The notes below the pieces were generated by a model. It searched no databases. It had not been told where the DNA came from and saw only the letters and a list, made by a program, of their open reading frames with translations. This document shows, piece after piece, positions 4,805-5,818 of a DNA stretch of 5,818 nucleotides. Made by a program: the position numbers and the translations under genes. The stretch is from Bacillota bacterium (GTDB taxonomy: Bacteria; Bacillota; Sulfobacillia; Symbiobacteriales; Symbiobacteriaceae): contig JAQBPS010000139.1 in the NCBI GenBank assembly GCA_028287415.1, forward strand, positions 1 through 5,818. Direction: 5' to 3'. Each line of letters opens with the position of its first letter. Positions within the stretch are counted from its first letter, which is position 1.

Positions 4805-5494
4805 GTGGCGAGGCAGATGCAGAGGACGAAATGGGCATTGGGCGTTGTTATGGCCGTCTTCGGCCTTTTGATTACTACGCAGTTCCGGGTGCAGCAGCAG
4901 GTTCCGACGACGGACGCATCACGGCTGCGCGGGGCGGATCTGGGGGTTGAGCTCCAACTGACGCAGGAGCGGCTCAAGACGGCTGAGCAGGACCGGGAGC
5001 GGATCGCCACCGAACTGGACAAGCTGAAGCAAGCGGCGAGCAACGTTCCGGCTGCGATTGACAACACGCCGCTGGAGATGCTCGCCGGGACCGTTCCGCT
5101 GAAGGGTCCGGGGGTACTGGTCACGCTCACCGGGAACGCCGACCCGGCTGTGAAGGGCAGCCCGCAGGATGAGGACCTGTGGCGGGTAGTCAACGAATTG
5201 CTGGCTGCCGGGGCCGAGGGCGTGGCGATCAACGGACAGCGCTTCACGGCGCTGTCGGGCATCCGGAATGTCGGCCAGCGGGTGATGATCTATCAGACGC
5301 TGACGGCGCCGCCGTTTGAGATCGCGGCAGTGGGCGACCCGGCTGTCATGGAGGCCGCACTCAAGCTGCGAGACGGGGTTACGGCCGCGCTGGCGCGATA
5401 CGGCATCAAGCTGACGGTGGTGCGGAGCGAGACGATCCAGCTGCCGGCCTTCCGGTCGATTCCGACGTTCCGCTTTGCTAAGCCGGCCCGCTAA
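4805..5494 (+). CDS. DUF881 family membrane-anchored protein (YlxW/YlxX-like)
   Basis: The protein has 229 residues from GTG 4805, or 225 from ATG 4817; a TGA at 4796-4798 rules out anything further upstream. Neither start has a well-spaced ribosome binding site: GAGG lies only 3 nt before the ATG, and the nearest AGG is 12 nt before the GTG. The ATG form begins MQRTKWALG, typical for the family. Order: one membrane segment (about 9-25, WALGVVMAVFGLLITTQF), then a coiled-coil-like charged helix (about 47-77, LGVELQLTQERLKTAEQDRE), then the DUF881 domain (about 95-215) with GPGVLVTL (102-109), DLWRVVNELLAAGAEGVAIN (124-143) and PPFEIAAVGDP (169-179). In Bacillus, relatives lie beside division genes (ylxW, ylxX); here no such gene is near. 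A membrane-bound extracytoplasmic protein is expected. Biochemical role is unknown. It ends before a strong terminator. Confidence 0.88.
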   Translation: MARQMQRTKWALGVVMAVFGLLITTQFRVQQQVPTTDASRLRGADLGVELQLTQERLKTAEQDRERIATELDKLKQAASNVPAAIDNTPLEMLAGTVPLKGPGVLVTLTGNADPAVKGSPQDEDLWRVVNELLAAGAEGVAINGQRFTALSGIRNVGQRVMIYQTLTAPPFEIAAVGDPAVMEAALKLRDGVTAALARYGIKLTVVRSETIQLPAFRSIPTFRFAKPAR

Positions 5495-5508
5495 TGGGGC
5501 TGTGCGCG

Positions 5509-5542
5509 AGCGCCCTGCCCGGGTGAACCCGGGCAGGGCGCT
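5509..5542 (+). terminator. Intrinsic terminator of the DUF881 gene
   Basis: A perfect 15-bp stem (5509-5523 with 5528-5542) with a TGAA tetraloop is followed by TTCTCATT. It starts 14 bp after the stop. It also lies 9 bp beyond the stop of the minus-strand hydrolase remnant, so it may serve both directions, although no T-tract is evident on the minus side. Confidence 0.85.
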
Positions 5543-5551
5543 TTCTCATTG

Positions 5552-5644
5552 CTACGGCATCATCAGGATGCGGGCCAGTTCAGCCGGACGGTCAAGCATG
5601 ATCAGGTGGTCGGTGTCGGGCATGGCGGTCACCCGGCCCTCGCG
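5552..5644 (-). pseudogene. C-terminal remnant of an alpha/beta hydrolase
   Basis: The minus-strand frame ending at TAG (5552-5554) gives about 30 residues, GRVTAMPDTDHLIMLDRPAE then LARILMMP. This is the recognisable end of an alpha/beta-fold hydrolase: a strand, then DxDH with the catalytic His, then the closing helix with the RPAELARIL pattern. Codons here end mostly in G or C. Upstream the frame stays open only to a TGA at 5726-5728, with no ribosome binding site or start, and no nucleophile-elbow G-x-S-x-G is found in the remaining window. The reading frame looks shifted near 5640. It is therefore probably a truncated or frameshifted gene, though a longer intact gene broken by a sequencing error cannot be excluded. 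Confidence 0.45.
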
Positions 5645-5808
5645 CGGCTTGTGGCAAATTGGGCGACCCGCCCGAGCCCGGATCCCGACCCCGGGTCCAC
5701 CAGAAGATGTGCAGCAGTAGCCAGATCAACTTCCCCGATGCTGAGATACCGGGGGCCAACAGAAGAGAGCGTGGGACCAATTTGCCCGACGGTATCTGGT
5801 AGGTATTT
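5629..5808 (-). pseudogene. Possible upstream fragment in a shifted frame (unrecognised)
   Basis: One frame (minus strand, after a TAG at 5809-5811, to TGA at 5629-5631) reads like protein for 59 codons, including YLPDTVGQIGPTLSSVG and VDLATAAHLLVDPGSGSGLG. It contains no usable start codon before its GTG at residue 37. It overlaps the hydrolase C-terminal remnant in another frame, so it could be the next piece of the same broken gene. Third-position GC bias is weaker than in intact genes. I could not match it to a specific hydrolase region. Confidence 0.22.
5653..5786. repeat. Region bounded by a 10-bp perfect inverted repeat
   Basis: GGCAAATTGG (5653-5662) and CCAATTTGCC (5777-5786) are exact reverse complements 134 bp apart, flanking the part where the hydrolase frame is lost. 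Similarity does not continue inside or outside the arms and there is no transposase. It may mark a small insertion or be chance. Confidence 0.25.
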
Positions 5809-5818
5809 CTATCTAACC

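Noticed and set aside
4617..4838. Minus-strand 73-codon frame over the divergent promoter region
   Set aside because: It begins inside the antisense of the DUF881 gene, has atypical composition and covers the control region; only its short internal 21-codon part has any start signal.
5592..5780. Minus-strand 62-codon frame starting MVPRSLLLAPG
   Set aside because: Its C-terminal part is the out-of-frame shadow of the hydrolase remnant (Arg/His/Pro-rich), and it has no ribosome binding site.

Overview
The window looks like ordinary chromosome from a high-GC bacterium. Genes are GC-rich with strongly GC-biased third codon positions, GTG starts, and strong purine-rich Shine-Dalgarno sites such as GGGAGG. 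A membrane-anchored DUF881 protein (a family of Firmicutes and Actinobacteria) and a chromate transporter split into two half-size genes fit a high-GC Firmicute such as a Symbiobacterium relative. This placement is inference; no rRNA or other phylogenetic marker is present.

Layout: (1) 2-121, the last 39 codons of an unrecognised plus-strand gene. (2) 148-1229, a two-gene minus-strand operon encoding the N-type and C-type halves of a CHR-family transporter. (3) 1230-1339, a divergent control region with an 18-bp dyad. (4) 1340-2230, a LysR-family regulator on the plus strand; its likely start is GTG at 1340, not the upstream ATG at 1283. (5) 2242-2273, a terminator shared by convergent genes. 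(6) 2280-2417, a 45-codon minus-strand gene with an excellent ribosome binding site. (7) 2418-2986, a gene-free, partly AT-rich interval holding two kinds of 9-bp-periodic repeat, one of which forms a 136-bp inverted-repeat element with a second partial copy downstream. (8) 2987-4627, a thiamine-diphosphate enzyme of the IlvG / 2-hydroxyacyl-CoA lyase type on the minus strand. (9) 4628-4804, a second divergent control region with two palindromes. (10) 4805-5494, the DUF881 gene, followed by a textbook terminator at 5509-5542. (11) 5552 to the end, the C-terminal remnant of an alpha/beta hydrolase on the minus strand, apparently broken.

The only clear functional unit is the divergent lysR / chr pair, where the regulator probably controls the transporter operon. 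The thiamine-diphosphate enzyme and the DUF881 protein stand alone, back to back. No strong evidence for a wholly new system was seen. The best leads are the unannotated 45-aa gene, the layered repeats at 2578-2943, and the poorly defined substrate of the thiamine-diphosphate enzyme.
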